Shown here: piece by piece, positions 10,130 to 20,918 of the stretch
How positions within the stretch are numbered: position 1 is the stretch's first letter
How the letters are laid out: each line of letters opens with the position of its first letter
Notes under the pieces: model-generated
Database searches by the model: none
What the model saw: only the letters and a program-made list of their open reading frames with translations
What the model was told of the DNA's origin: nothing
Assembly: GCA_947652115.1 (NCBI GenBank)
Contig: OX393568.1
Span: 4,574,017 to 4,638,016 of the forward strand
DNA from: Blastomussa wellsi
Taxonomy: Eukaryota > Cnidaria > Anthozoa > Scleractinia > Plerogyridae
Direction of reading: 5' to 3'
DNA: 64,000 bases
Position numbers and translations under genes: made by a program

Positions 10130-11870
10130 TTTGGCTAACAGTCTCTCATCGATCAGTGCTGTTGGCAGAAATTCTCGCAATGAATCAAACGCTGGTCGCT
10201 ATTCGAGGTTGTCAACTCCTTGCTTATTCAACCAAACTCCTACGACAAAAATATAATTGCAGGTTCGGTGGGAATTTACTCCATTTCTTAAGCCCGTGTA
10301 GGGCTGCCAAATTAGGAACCAATGTGTCCCAGCCGAACAGAGGCGCAGCAAACAGCTTTCGTGGATGTAGACGTTTCGCTAAGTACTTGTCAAGGACGTG
10401 TTATTAAGCACGGATGGACAAAAGAGTTTTGTTTGAGCAAAGATCCCCTTCGGCCCACTAATTTGTGCTGCTTCTAGGAAACCGTAACAAGACGAAAATA
10501 TTTGATGAATGATATCAGTTTCTCGCCCAGCTGGAAGTACAATTTTAACGTTAAACTTCGTGTAGGCTGCGGTTGAATATTTGCCTGCAACCTTCCCGCA
10601 ACAAGTTTTGTTTGCCTTCAGACTTGGTCTTCTGTTTTGTTTCAGTTAAAAAATTGCCAGGTGAAAGGAAGCTCTATGAGACGCCGCAAAACAGGTTGTA
10701 GCTTTAGAACGCAATTACATATTTAATGAGCGCTAAAACAAGCTCAGTAAAACAAATTGCAGCTTGATTAGTTCACATGTTTTTTTTTCGCAACGACAGG
10801 TTGACGGAATTATTTTTGATGGGTAAAACAAACCAATTTAATAATAAAAACAAAACTGCAAGGATGATAATAACGCCTATAATAGAATAATATACTGCTC
10901 TTTTTTGCCACTCCCAAAAAACTAACTAGTCTTGCCTCCGATAATTACGATACCACACCTCTCTCCGAAATGAAAGAATTACCGATTTAACATTATGGGT
11001 ATTTTTTTCAGTCTAAGTCAGGCCAAATTGCTTTCCATTCGCAAAAGGCAAACAAAGTCATAATTTGTTTGGTCAGCAAGGCAGTTTCGACAATGGCTAA
11101 GCAGGGCAAATTGAAAAAAGTTTAACCTCAGCTTATATCCTAATTTTATTTATGTTCCAAATGACCCGAGGGATGTTTTTGCCTTCCTTCGTCCCATGGA
11201 CTGGTTGATACGTTAAAATTGTAAATTTATTCAAATTTGAAATACAGGGCACCTGTCGCTGGTGGCTACATTTTAAGTGCAAAATATGGAATTGTTGACA
11301 GATGGAGTACATAATGACATGGACATAACGACGTAGAGTGTTCACAGTCTGCTATTTTTTTCGTATTTTTCCTCAACGCGGTGAATGTATCGCGAGAGAA
11401 CTGGACTCCGGCGCAAAACGTGAGGCTCGCTCGCTCCCCGTCCCCGGGAGTTGCTAATTGTCGCGAGTCGCGGGTAAATTGTCGCAAAACATTGTGAGAG
11501 TTTGTGCTGTAAAAAAGATATGGTATGGTACAGGAGATTGCTTCATATCATAGTTTGTGTTCGATCAAAGACGCTTTATCTTGACTTGACAAGACCTTTC
11601 TATTCTTAGGCCATATTACAGAATCAATTTGAGGTTGAATTGTCATAATTTTCTAATAAATGTTCCCCGCAAATAAGTTTGTTTTCGTTTTTCTATATTA
11701 ATTATAGTCATGAGAAGCTGCTGCAGAAATGTAGGACACGTGCATCAGTGATTTGTTATTTGGTATAGTTAGTTATTCAAGTGGCTGGCCATGAAGTAAT
11801 AAAATACTAACTGGTTGCTTTAGAACGCCACTTCTGTAAAAAATGATTTTGAAAACTGTAGCTAGTGGTA

Positions 11871-12036
11871 ATAGACCAATTCCGATATATTAAAATTCTA
11901 ACATGGCGCCGAGGCTTGGGGGAATAAAACAAAAGAAATTATTTATTCATGCCTAAGCCTCGATGCAAAATCTTTGTTTTATTCCCCAAAGCCTCGGCGA
12001 ATATTAGAATATTAATATATTGGAACTTGTCTATTG
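11871..12036. mobile_element. Foldback MITE, about 166 bp
   Basis: The left half (atagaccaattccgatatatt...gccgaggct) and right half are inverted copies around an A/T-rich centre. The arms share words with the outer foldback at 2251-2510. Confidence 0.7.
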
Positions 12037-12228
12037 TCTCAGCTTTAATAAAAGGGTTTTCTTCAAAATACACAAAAACCAAGTTAAAAGCTAACGTCAG
12101 TAAAAATGAAATATTGCACGTTTCAACACAACAATTTCCGTTTAATGAGACACAAATCTAAAAACCGAACGAGCTAAAAATGTGGTGGATGCGAGAACAG
12201 GATAGCTAGGCGCGTTCACAAATTATAT

Positions 12229-12580
12229 TAGGGACTTTACGAAACCACGACGGCGACGCCAACGACAACGTCCACAAAAAAAATGTATTTAAATTTTGCG
12301 TAAGAATCTCGCAACTTTCGGAATTTGTTTAGTGTGATTATCAGTATCAGCGCTAATTTCTACTTGGATTTTTCAGCGCTTATTTAATTCAAACGAGAAA
12401 CACGAAAAACTCGCCGTTGCGGTTCAGAATTTAGTCATTTCACGTCGTTGGTTTGCAGAGGACGACAAAGGAATGAACAAAGATGGATAACGCACGTGCA
12501 GGACTATTGTTCTGCTCCTTAAATCTTTTGTTTAGCGACGTCCTCGTTGACGTCGCCGTCGTGGTTTCGTAAAGTCCCTA
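12229..12580. mobile_element. MITE with 30-bp terminal inverted repeats
   Basis: Both ends read TAGGGACTTTACGAAACC (continuing identically to 30 bp) inwards. The element is 352 bp with no coding capacity. No convincing target-site duplication was seen, so the superfamily is not assigned. Confidence 0.85.
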
Positions 12581-13404
12581 CTAACGGCCTAGCCGTCCTC
12601 GTGTAACTTGTTAAGGATAAACCCAGTTACAGTCGATTTGTCAGCCACTATACTTCTGGGGGGATTTAAATTTGGCCAGGGTGGTATATTCTTAATAATG
12701 TAAGTCACATTTGGGAGTAAAACATAGTTTCAGTAGCAAAGTCTTGCCCGTAGGGTCGTACAATCCTTTAACACGAATTGTCAACTCTCCCTCGATTTGT
12801 AAATTTCTGCAGGCACGGCACCTTGGAACCCTATATTTTTTCTTTTCTGGATAATGTCATGATTTGGATTCTCTGGTTTCTTGCGTCTCTTTTTAGTAGA
12901 TTTTGAACCATTTCTTTCCTTAGATCTGAACGGCATAGTATTTTTGTAATGAAAATACTCCGGGATTACTGTTTGCGTGTTTTCCAAAAAAAAAAAACTG
13001 TCAAAAATTCGCTGTCGGTTAGGAAGAGCTGATGCAGAAGGTAGCTATTTTCTGGCGTTCCACAAATATTTAGCATCAGCCATACAATGTGTTTACACAG
13101 TTCTTTACCAGAATGTTTTGCAAAATCCTCACAGTCGTACGGGGGAGTAATTCCGATTTTACCTTTGTATTCGGAACTTAAACGGGTAAGATTAACTATT
13201 CTTTTAAGAGATGAATGTGAGGAACTTGATTTAATTTTGTCTCTTTCGGTTTTACTTGCCGTCAGAGAGTCTTCAACAAAGATTTAAGTAATAATATATA
13301 GATTTAGCCAAGCCTAAAATCGGAGCTCCGTGTTTTTTCTGGTTGTTAATGATTTCTAAAATTGCGTTCATTAAAAGTACTAGCGTGGGCAACTACTAAA
13401 TTTA

Positions 13405-13612
13405 CTTCCGCGAGCAGATTCACAAAACAGCTTCTTGAGTTTTGGCTGCAAGCCGAAATGTACGAATAAACGAAAATCAGGCAAGAAACCCTCTAAATGC
13501 AGGTCGATCAAATAGCGTTTGAATGTTTTTTTTTTTTTTTTAACGAAAGCCCGCTTGTTTACAAAAAAAATTCACGGACGGGCACTATCCATCCATCAGT
13601 GTGAACCAGACT
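13405..13612 (-). repeat. Dispersed repeat, inverted copy of 22905-23112
   Basis: About 200 bp match the other copy in reverse orientation, including gcttcttgagttt, cgtacattt/aaatgtacg, and accctctaaatgca. It carries a poly-T tract of about 16. It is likely part of a larger transposable element. Confidence 0.6.
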
Positions 13613-13662
13613 TAAGAAAGATACTTATAAATAATAAAAAGTTCCTTCTCCTAAACAGCTGA

Positions 13663-13734
13663 GACTCCGTGGCGCAATGGTAGCGCGTCTGACTCCAGAT
13701 CAGAAGGCTGCGTGTTCAAGTCACGTCGGGGTCA
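13663..13734 (+). tRNA. trnW-CCA: tRNA-Trp (anticodon CCA)
   Basis: A full 72-nt cloverleaf: acceptor GACUCCG/CGGGGUC with discriminator A, D stem GCGC/GCGC, anticodon stem UCUGA/UCAGA with loop CUCCAGA (anticodon CCA), and T arm GCGUG/CACGU around UUCAAGU. All stems pair with a few wobbles. There is no intron and no encoded CCA. It is a nuclear gene read by Pol III from internal A and B boxes. Confidence 0.93.
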
Positions 13735-13741
13735 CTCCGCC

Positions 13742-13752
13742 TTTTTTTTTTT
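13742..13752 (+). terminator. Pol III terminator (T11) of tRNA-Trp
   Basis: An uninterrupted run of 11 T begins seven bases after the tRNA 3' end, the standard RNA polymerase III stop. Confidence 0.85.
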
Positions 13753-14060
13753 CTTTATTTTTAATTTTTTACTGTCTTTTATTTTTTCTTTCACACTGAC
13801 TCTTTCACTAAAATTCTGTTTTATAACGAAAACAATTTGGTATTATTAAGAAACTAAAGCTTTTATACGAGAGCAAAACATAAGGGTTTTTGAAGAAGTT
13901 CATAGATAAATAACCCAAATACCCGATGAAACTAGTCTCATTTTTCAGACGTATTTTGGTTGCTTGTTGAAAGTTAGTAGAGATGTCAGAGATTAGTTTC
14001 TTACCAGCCTGCGATGTTCACAGGCTATTTTCTTACCATTTTGGCTGAATTCCCATGCTA

Positions 14061-14445
14061 TAGACCCTATGCAAAAATGGCTGCCATTGTTGCTTGTAGT
14101 CTGGTCAAGTTTGTTAAGATTCCGATTGCGACACTTGGAAGTAAATGGCATAATATACTACTCTGAGAAGTTTCATTGTTTTTGGTTAAATTCCTGCAAA
14201 ATTGTGACTGATTTAAATTTAAGAGATTTGTATGGGAAAAGCTACTCTTGCCCGCCTAGCCTCGCTTTCATGTTTTTGGCAATATAAATGGTCCTATAAC
14301 TTTCCATTGGTTACAAGTATAGCCTCAAAACTCCATATATCGATTTAATATGACTTAATCTTTAAGGGAAAGTAATTAATTCTCTTGACAAATGTTTATT
14401 TTCGAGGCCACAAAAATAGCGGCCGCCATATTTGCATAGGGTCTA
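14061..14445. mobile_element. MITE with 15-bp TIRs (TAGACCCTATGCAAA)
   Basis: TAGACCCTATGCAAA at 14061 and its exact complement ending at 14445 enclose 385 bp. The inner symmetry continues loosely (gccatt / ggccgcc). Confidence 0.7.
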
Positions 14446-15133
14446 TGGGAGTATCATCGAATTTTCTAGTACCCAGATCTTGCTCTGGCTATTAATTGAG
14501 AGACATTAATTAGGGACTGCGGGATCGGGAACTTTCACTTAAAAAAACTCTCAGACTGCTATGATATAAGAAATCATAAGATGTCTACAAAACAGGTAAG
14601 ACAGAATCATTTATAAAAGTTTAATGTTGAGATTTAAGCTAAAAGGAAGATACATCAAATGAATGGAGGCACTGGTGTAAAGTCGCGCGAGAAAGTATTT
14701 CCCACAAAAAAACTTCAAGCAGCAAATTAAACAGCAAAATAAGTCGTAACTCGTTTGAATTCTATCAGTTAAGTTTTCTAGATTGATTGGTTCGTATCCA
14801 TTATTTTATCAATGACAATTTAACGCAAACTATCAGATTTGTTCCATTACTTTTGTCGGAACACGAACTTCAGAACTTGGTGTTAGAGTGGCGGATCTAG
14901 GGGAAAGGCTCCAGGGATACCAGCCCCCCTCCCTTGTTTTTGGTAACGGACCATGTATTCGGTGTCGCACATGACTACCCAACTAAATTTTTCAAACCTG
15001 CCCCCCCCTCCCCTAAGCTCAAGATCTGGATCTGCCATTGGATTATATATTTAAGATAAAGTCCGCGAACGAGCATAGTGATCTATCAGGCCAGAGGTTA
15101 CCTCAGCAATGGTACCGATTTATACACCTGGCT

Positions 15134-15265
15134 CCAGTTGTTCAAATTAAGGGTGGATAACTAAATCACTACCCAGTGGATAGCATACTTTATCTTTCCA
15201 ACACTTATCAACTGGATAGTGTTTTATCTGGCGTGAATAGCGTTATCTAGCCTGTGAACAACTGG
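15134..15265. mobile_element. Short MITE with CCAGTTGTTC termini
   Basis: A ten-base inverted end (ccagttgttc / gaacaactgg) flanks 132 bp filled with repeated ggataac / actggatag motifs. Confidence 0.5.
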
Positions 15266-15829
15266 TACCTCGGCTGGGTGGGAAGTAGTGTTTTGGCCAC
15301 AACATGGTGGAGTGGACCCTGGCAGGGGCTTGGATGCATACTGCTTGATTTGGAGTTTAGATAATGTATTGCAATAAGGGTTACCCACTCTGTTGTTCTT
15401 GGAAACATTCAAAGGGAATCATCTTTAGAACAATTTTAGTCCCCTTGTTTACATTTTCTTCTCAGACAACCCACATAACATTCTTCCAATTTGCCTTTTG
15501 CTGATTTACCCTTGGTGCTGACCCCAGGGGTAACCATGGGGATTTGTTGGGGAATACAGGGATGTTGGTCGAATCTTTCCCTCTTGGGAAAAGTTCAAGA
15601 CTTCTGATTGAAGCTTACTATAGGTATAGTCTGGGGAAAGGTAAAGATGTAAATCATTAGCCGGGCATAAACATTGCTTTACCCTTTTACAAGTTTGCTT
15701 ATAAGCCAAGGGGGAAAACCTCAAAGGTTTGTCGAGTCTTACATTTTTGAATGCCATTTCACCAGCTGGCATCATCCATAAATGGAAATATATCGTCAGC
15801 AATCAATGAATTATTGCCAGGAGGGGGGT

Positions 15830-16215
15830 GACTCCCTTATATGGGCCATACGGGGATGTGCTGCTGGATAGGGTATGGTTTTTGACCTCTCAGTCCTGAA
15901 CAGGGTATTTAATTTATTAAACGAGTCTGGCCTAAACAGGGTATGGATATTAAGGAGTTGTCCTAGACAGGGGTGTGGTTTCAAGACTTTTGTTGAGTTT
16001 TAAGCATATCCGAAATCAGAAATGTTCATCAGTATTCAGCGGGTCATCAGTCAACATTGGATCATTTTCAGGACTAGATATTAGTGCTATAGTATAAACA
16101 AACTTTTTCCTTGGTCCTAAACAGGGTATATGTTTGAGGTTATTTTGGTCCTAAACAGGGTCAGGGTTTCGGACCTCCCTATACCCAAACATGGGTCAAG
16201 TACCCCCCTCCCCCT
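15830..16215 (+). repeat. Degenerate motif tract (tcctaaacagggtatg)
   Basis: At least six diverged copies of a cctaaacagggta-like word lie at irregular spacing, bounded by tracts such as gggggtgactccctta and agtacccccctccccctggg. The same vocabulary appears on the opposite strand at 58040-58380. Confidence 0.5.
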
Positions 16216-18796
16216 GGGATTATTGTTAGTTTGATGCTGATTGGTGCTGGCCAACCGAAGGCCAGTGGTCAAAACAAAAAGTTTGAATGATGGGAAGTGT
16301 GGATGTGGATTTGCAGCTGATATTGTGCATGGCCAGTTGGATGACCTTCAACCAGAATAATTTGTTATTATTTTGGAATAATGGGAACCTACTTCTTAAT
16401 TGTGATTGACAAGTAAAATCCTTTTGTCTTTTTTATCATTCCCCTTCGTTTCATGCAGCATATAGAGCTATTCTAAATAATATTTTTTAAACTAGACAGT
16501 GCATTCAAACAACAGCCTCTGATGCCAGACAATTTTCTGTCTATTGATGCATGCAAGTGAGAAAGCCGTAACTTTTTCCAAAGCCTGCCTTCACAACTTT
16601 GCTAAGCACAGGGGGAAAAATTCCCCTCAGGCACCTGTGTCAATTTGGACCTCTGAATTTAAAGAAAACAGGTTCTCAGTAAGACCCAACCCATGCCAGA
16701 TCTCTAGAAAATGTCTCGTCATAGCTCATCGGCTAAAATCCAGGAATCGACAGGAAGCTTCCTATAAATGGGAGAAGATTTTAACCTTCTTCTATTGCTC
16801 TCCCGATGGATCCTGCAAAAGGTAAAAGACAGCCAACTACCTCAAATCTTTATTATTGAAAGCCCTGTAAAGTGTAAAATTGGAAGTTTCATGAGTGACT
16901 CTTTCTAAACTTTATCAGTCAATGCCTGGCAAACAATAATCTTCATATATCTCTTTAATGGGAGCATTTACTACACAGTACAGCAATAAAAGTCATGGAA
17001 TTTTGGTCTTCAGTGTTTTACATCTGTTGCCTTAACCCTTGTATTCCCAAACAAAGAGGTTAAAATTTTCCTTTATTTTTTAGTTACTGATAATTGTTGG
17101 TATACAAATTTGCAAAATTCTTGAAATCCTAATTGATCAACTTTGTTCACTCTTGGGAAACATAAAGGGCTTCTGGCAAGATGACTGTTACACTGGCTGG
17201 ACATGGCTGGACTTGAAGGTACTAGAATGTGATATTAAACTGCACTTCTGGGGAATAAATCTGGTATCTGCACAGTGTCGTTCTAATGTTGTCCCTCCTC
17301 TCTTTTCAATGTTGAAAGACACAACTCAAGGTGCATGCCTTTTAAGTTGTTAACACCCAACATTGCACGCAATTGCACAAAAATGACTCATAGTTGTGAA
17401 GTGCCCCAATATTGTGCTATCATTGCAATTGTTAACAATGTTTTGGTATTTTTTACTAATCCTAATTTATTCAAGGTATAAAAAATAATCTATTCACTTT
17501 AAGTTGTAGTATTCCATCACTAATAATTATATTTGCTCTTACCAAATATGATTCTTGGGCCAAAAACTTCACACTTAGTTTGTTGGCTGTATTTATTCTG
17601 ACCCAGATTCTCTGATGCTGGGTTAGTTATTTATTAACCAGATCCCTAAAAAATGTCATTTAAAGGGCCCAAGTCAGCCTCTGCCATTTTTCAATGACAT
17701 CGGAATTATGGAAATTTTATGGTGAAGTGAAATCTTATTGCATTCCTGTAATTTATGTTACTAGAACTGTTTAATTACCTTTAGCAAGTTTCTCAGTGAT
17801 CTCTAGAATGAAACTGACACATGTAAACAGGTGTGGCTGATTAGGGCCCTTAAACCAGTTCTGCCTACTAACAGGGTCCCAAAGGGGATGAAGCTTGATT
17901 GTCTGGAGCCCGAATATTGTCACTGTGGAGCCTGGGGCCCGATTGTTAGCTGTTGCACCCAGATCCCTGTTTTGTTGGAGGGACCGGAGACCTGGAGCCT
18001 GGGTATTCTGGCCTGGAGACCTGGAACCCTTGAAACCACTGGGACCCTGACTATGCTAAGTTGAAATAAGTTGCAGTTGCTCTTTTCCATCTACACTGAA
18101 AGCATTTAGAAACGTTCTAGGCAATGTTTCCTGCAGCATGTCACGCTCACACTCAAAAGTGGTGTACTGCAGTTAGTTGCTCAATGTGAATGGATGTGAA
18201 GGGAACATGGTGGAACTTTATCCGTTACGTGACGTACATGCGTTGAACAGGGCTGTGACATAAATTAATGGACGTTTGCAAACAACTGCGAAACCTCTAG
18301 TGCAGTGCTTAAAAAAACGATACTACAGCATTGGCACAATCATTGCAAAAGTGCAAGTCGGTTCCTACTCTTTGCCGTAATTCTTGTTGCAGCAAAAATG
18401 GCGTGCTGGACAATTATTTCCTAATATGCAACATTAAATACAACTAAAAGTTGCTAAATGAAGTGCTACTGATTTTTGCGTGGCAACGAAATATTGTGAC
18501 GAGCTACACGAAACGTTGCCTGTTGTGTAAATGTAGATCCATCTCGCGCGTGGCAATGGCAGCAAAAATTTGTCTTTGCAGGTCAAACTACGCGCAGGAT
18601 GTACTGCTGTAGACTATTATTTACTCTTTAATAAAAGAGAGCAACGTTACAACACGCACGTTTGATATAAATATTATACCACGTACATGATTTCCTTACT
18701 TATTCGTCACCGGCAATCTTGTTGCTACATTGCTATCTCTATTTGACTTAACATAATTATCTAATTTATGAAGGTCAGCGCTTAACTCCAGTTTAG

Positions 18797-19247
18797 GGAT
18801 TGACACATTATGCTCCTAAAATCGAGTATATTATGCTTTTTGGCATTATCCTCCAAACTGACTATTATGCTCCAAATCATCCTCGACTGTCGCTATTATG
18901 CTCGTAATTATGCCGTAAACATTCTTCCCGCACCCCCGTGAAGAGCGAAAGTAAAAACCCGCACTTTCACAACAAATTAGTAACACAATATGAACATTTT
19001 ATCCAAAGGATTTCGAGTGAAGTAAGAGCAAAGCTAAAGAGCTAAACCCGCTTGAGGATACACTGGGAACAAGCCTAGGTTAGAACATTAAAATAGCTTG
19101 AAATTTTGTTGTTTTTACTTAATAAACGGACAATAGTAGCTTTAAAAACAGAAATAACTGTTATGGCAGCAGAATAGCATTATGCTTGATGTTCCACCTA
19201 TAGTATTATGGTGGAAATTATGCCAGCATAATTTGTCAACCCGTACT
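18797..19247. mobile_element. attatgctcc-rich element with short inverted ends
   Basis: The left end (ttgacacattatgctc) and right end (gcataatttgtcaa) are inverted with few mismatches. The interior repeats attatgctc at irregular spacing. It is non-coding and about 450 bp. Confidence 0.5.
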
Positions 19248-19817
19248 CCAGTTTGCGTAGTACTAATTGGTGTTGCTACCCCCTCTACATAACATGCTAG
19301 CCCATTGCGGGTAACGTCTCTCGCCACAAAATTTGGCCAGGATTTGTTAAGTCTGTGCCTGTCCGTCTCCTGACTTCGCTAGCGCAGGATCATTTCAATA
19401 ACTGGCTTTTTTGACGAATCACTGGAATAGCCAACGTTTACAAATCCTTTTTTCAAATTAAAAATGACTAAAAGTTACTAATAACTATACTTACAGATAC
19501 AGGAAATCTGACTCTCTTTTTGGTGCTGTGCCGGGAAGTTTAGCAGGGAGCATATTGTACAAGTTTAAAATTCGATAAGCGCATATTTATAACTAATTGC
19601 GAGTGAGAAAATAACTGCTTAACACTTCTAAATTTTAAGAAATGTCCTCAAGAAAAAAAGCCCCAAGCTGACTAACTATTTAACGTTGGTGTTGGGATAA
19701 ATATACAGACGTGATACACGCCGCTAGTCCACAAGATTGTTTCGGCTCCGGTGAGGCTCTGGGCTGCAGCGAATAGTAACATCATGGAGCGCTGACCTAT
19801 GGGAAATTATATGGTGT

Positions 19818-19849
19818 CTATACTTCGTTCGCGTCTTCAACTGTGTTAT
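19818..19849 (-). CDS. SPARC-like exon 7: C-terminal nine residues and stop
   Basis: Acceptor cttttttcttttag|AT, with a strong polypyrimidine tract. The preceding exon's leftover G completes Asp, giving DNTVEDANEV followed by TAG. It is short, but phase, acceptor quality and the immediate stop agree with a terminal exon. Confidence 0.7.
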
Positions 19850-20886
19850 CTAAAAGAAAAAAGTAAATGTTAGAAAAATGATCGGAATCACAGTCGACAA
19901 AGGTCAATTTACATCTAATGTATTGCGCACAGCAAAAATGTCGTTTCCTTGAACAAAATCTAGGCTTTGGACGCGATGTGCAAGACGGCTGTAGGAAAAT
20001 GTTGTATACCTAATACGGTGAAACAAAATTGGCAGCTGGAAACTCGGTGGATAACGTTTATATGAAGCTTAACTTTTCAGTGACTGTCTTAATTTTTGGC
20101 TTGAAAGCGAAGAGTTTCAGAAATTTTAAGAGTTGGCATGAAGCAGTTTCAATGAGAAGTGCGCGCGCGCGTGACTTTTGACCGCTCGAGACAGTGTTTC
20201 ATGGGCTATCCAAACACGTCGAATTTCGTTAAAAATACTCCGCTGCGCGTCGTATTTTCAACTCTCTTCCCTGTGTTTGGATATCCCTATGAAAAACTGT
20301 CACTCGTGTTTGATATATTCAAGCCTGAAGGGTTAACCACTGGTGCAGATACCATGTATGATAGTGTAATGAACAGACTTTCGTTTACAAAGCAAATTGA
20401 AGTACTCACCCACAGTCTTGAAGGCTTCTTCCCATTCTTCTCTGTTCAGCACGTGATCACCGTCAAGATCAGATGAAATCAAGAACCCAAACATGCATTT
20501 CTCATGTGGAACATGTAACAGCATTGCGTCAATTTCAGCTTTTTGTAAAACGCCATCTTGGTTGGTATCCATTTGATCAAATTGGAACTAAGAAAGGGAT
20601 ACGTGCACGTGATTGGTTAGTACATCGGACAATGGCCGGCCAAAATATGCTAGAGACCTTTAGATTCTACGATGAGGAAGACTACGAGTACGAGATTTGA
20701 TTTGAATTTTTTTCGCGCGTACTAACAAAATAGCCTCCCCAGAAAACTTCATTTTCCTTTTTATCGACAACAAAGTTGGCACGGTTATTTTAGGGCTAAC
20801 GCTCGAAACGTCAGCTCTTGAATCTCTTTACGGTGGCCAATTGACATTATCAACCCAGCTGATAAAACCAAATTATATTGTTTTAC

Positions 20887-20918
<32 letters not shown>

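Larger units (their letters stand above)
10200..13660. other. Intergenic stretch, repeats only
   Basis: No gene recognised. It contains a foldback (11871-12036), a MITE with 30-bp TIRs (12229-12580), and at about 13405-13612 an inverted copy of a repeat seen again at 22905-23112, with a poly-T run near 13528. Short open frames here have no recognisable domain. Confidence 0.5.
13753..19817. other. Intergenic stretch downstream of the SPARC-like gene
   Basis: No gene recognised. It holds MITEs (14061-14445, 15134-15265), a degenerate block of tcctaaacagggta motifs (about 15830-16215) whose inverted relative is near 58040-58380, a copy of the intron-1 repeat (17680-17855), a gagccCgg/tggagac-type short-motif tract (17870-18060), and an attatgctcc-rich element (18797-19247). 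The 3' UTR of the SPARC-like gene must lie just below 19818; no clear polyadenylation signal was found. Confidence 0.5.

Noticed and set aside
16544..16825. 93-codon frame on the + strand
   Set aside because: It has no homology that I recognise, no good start context, and lies within repeat-rich intergenic DNA.
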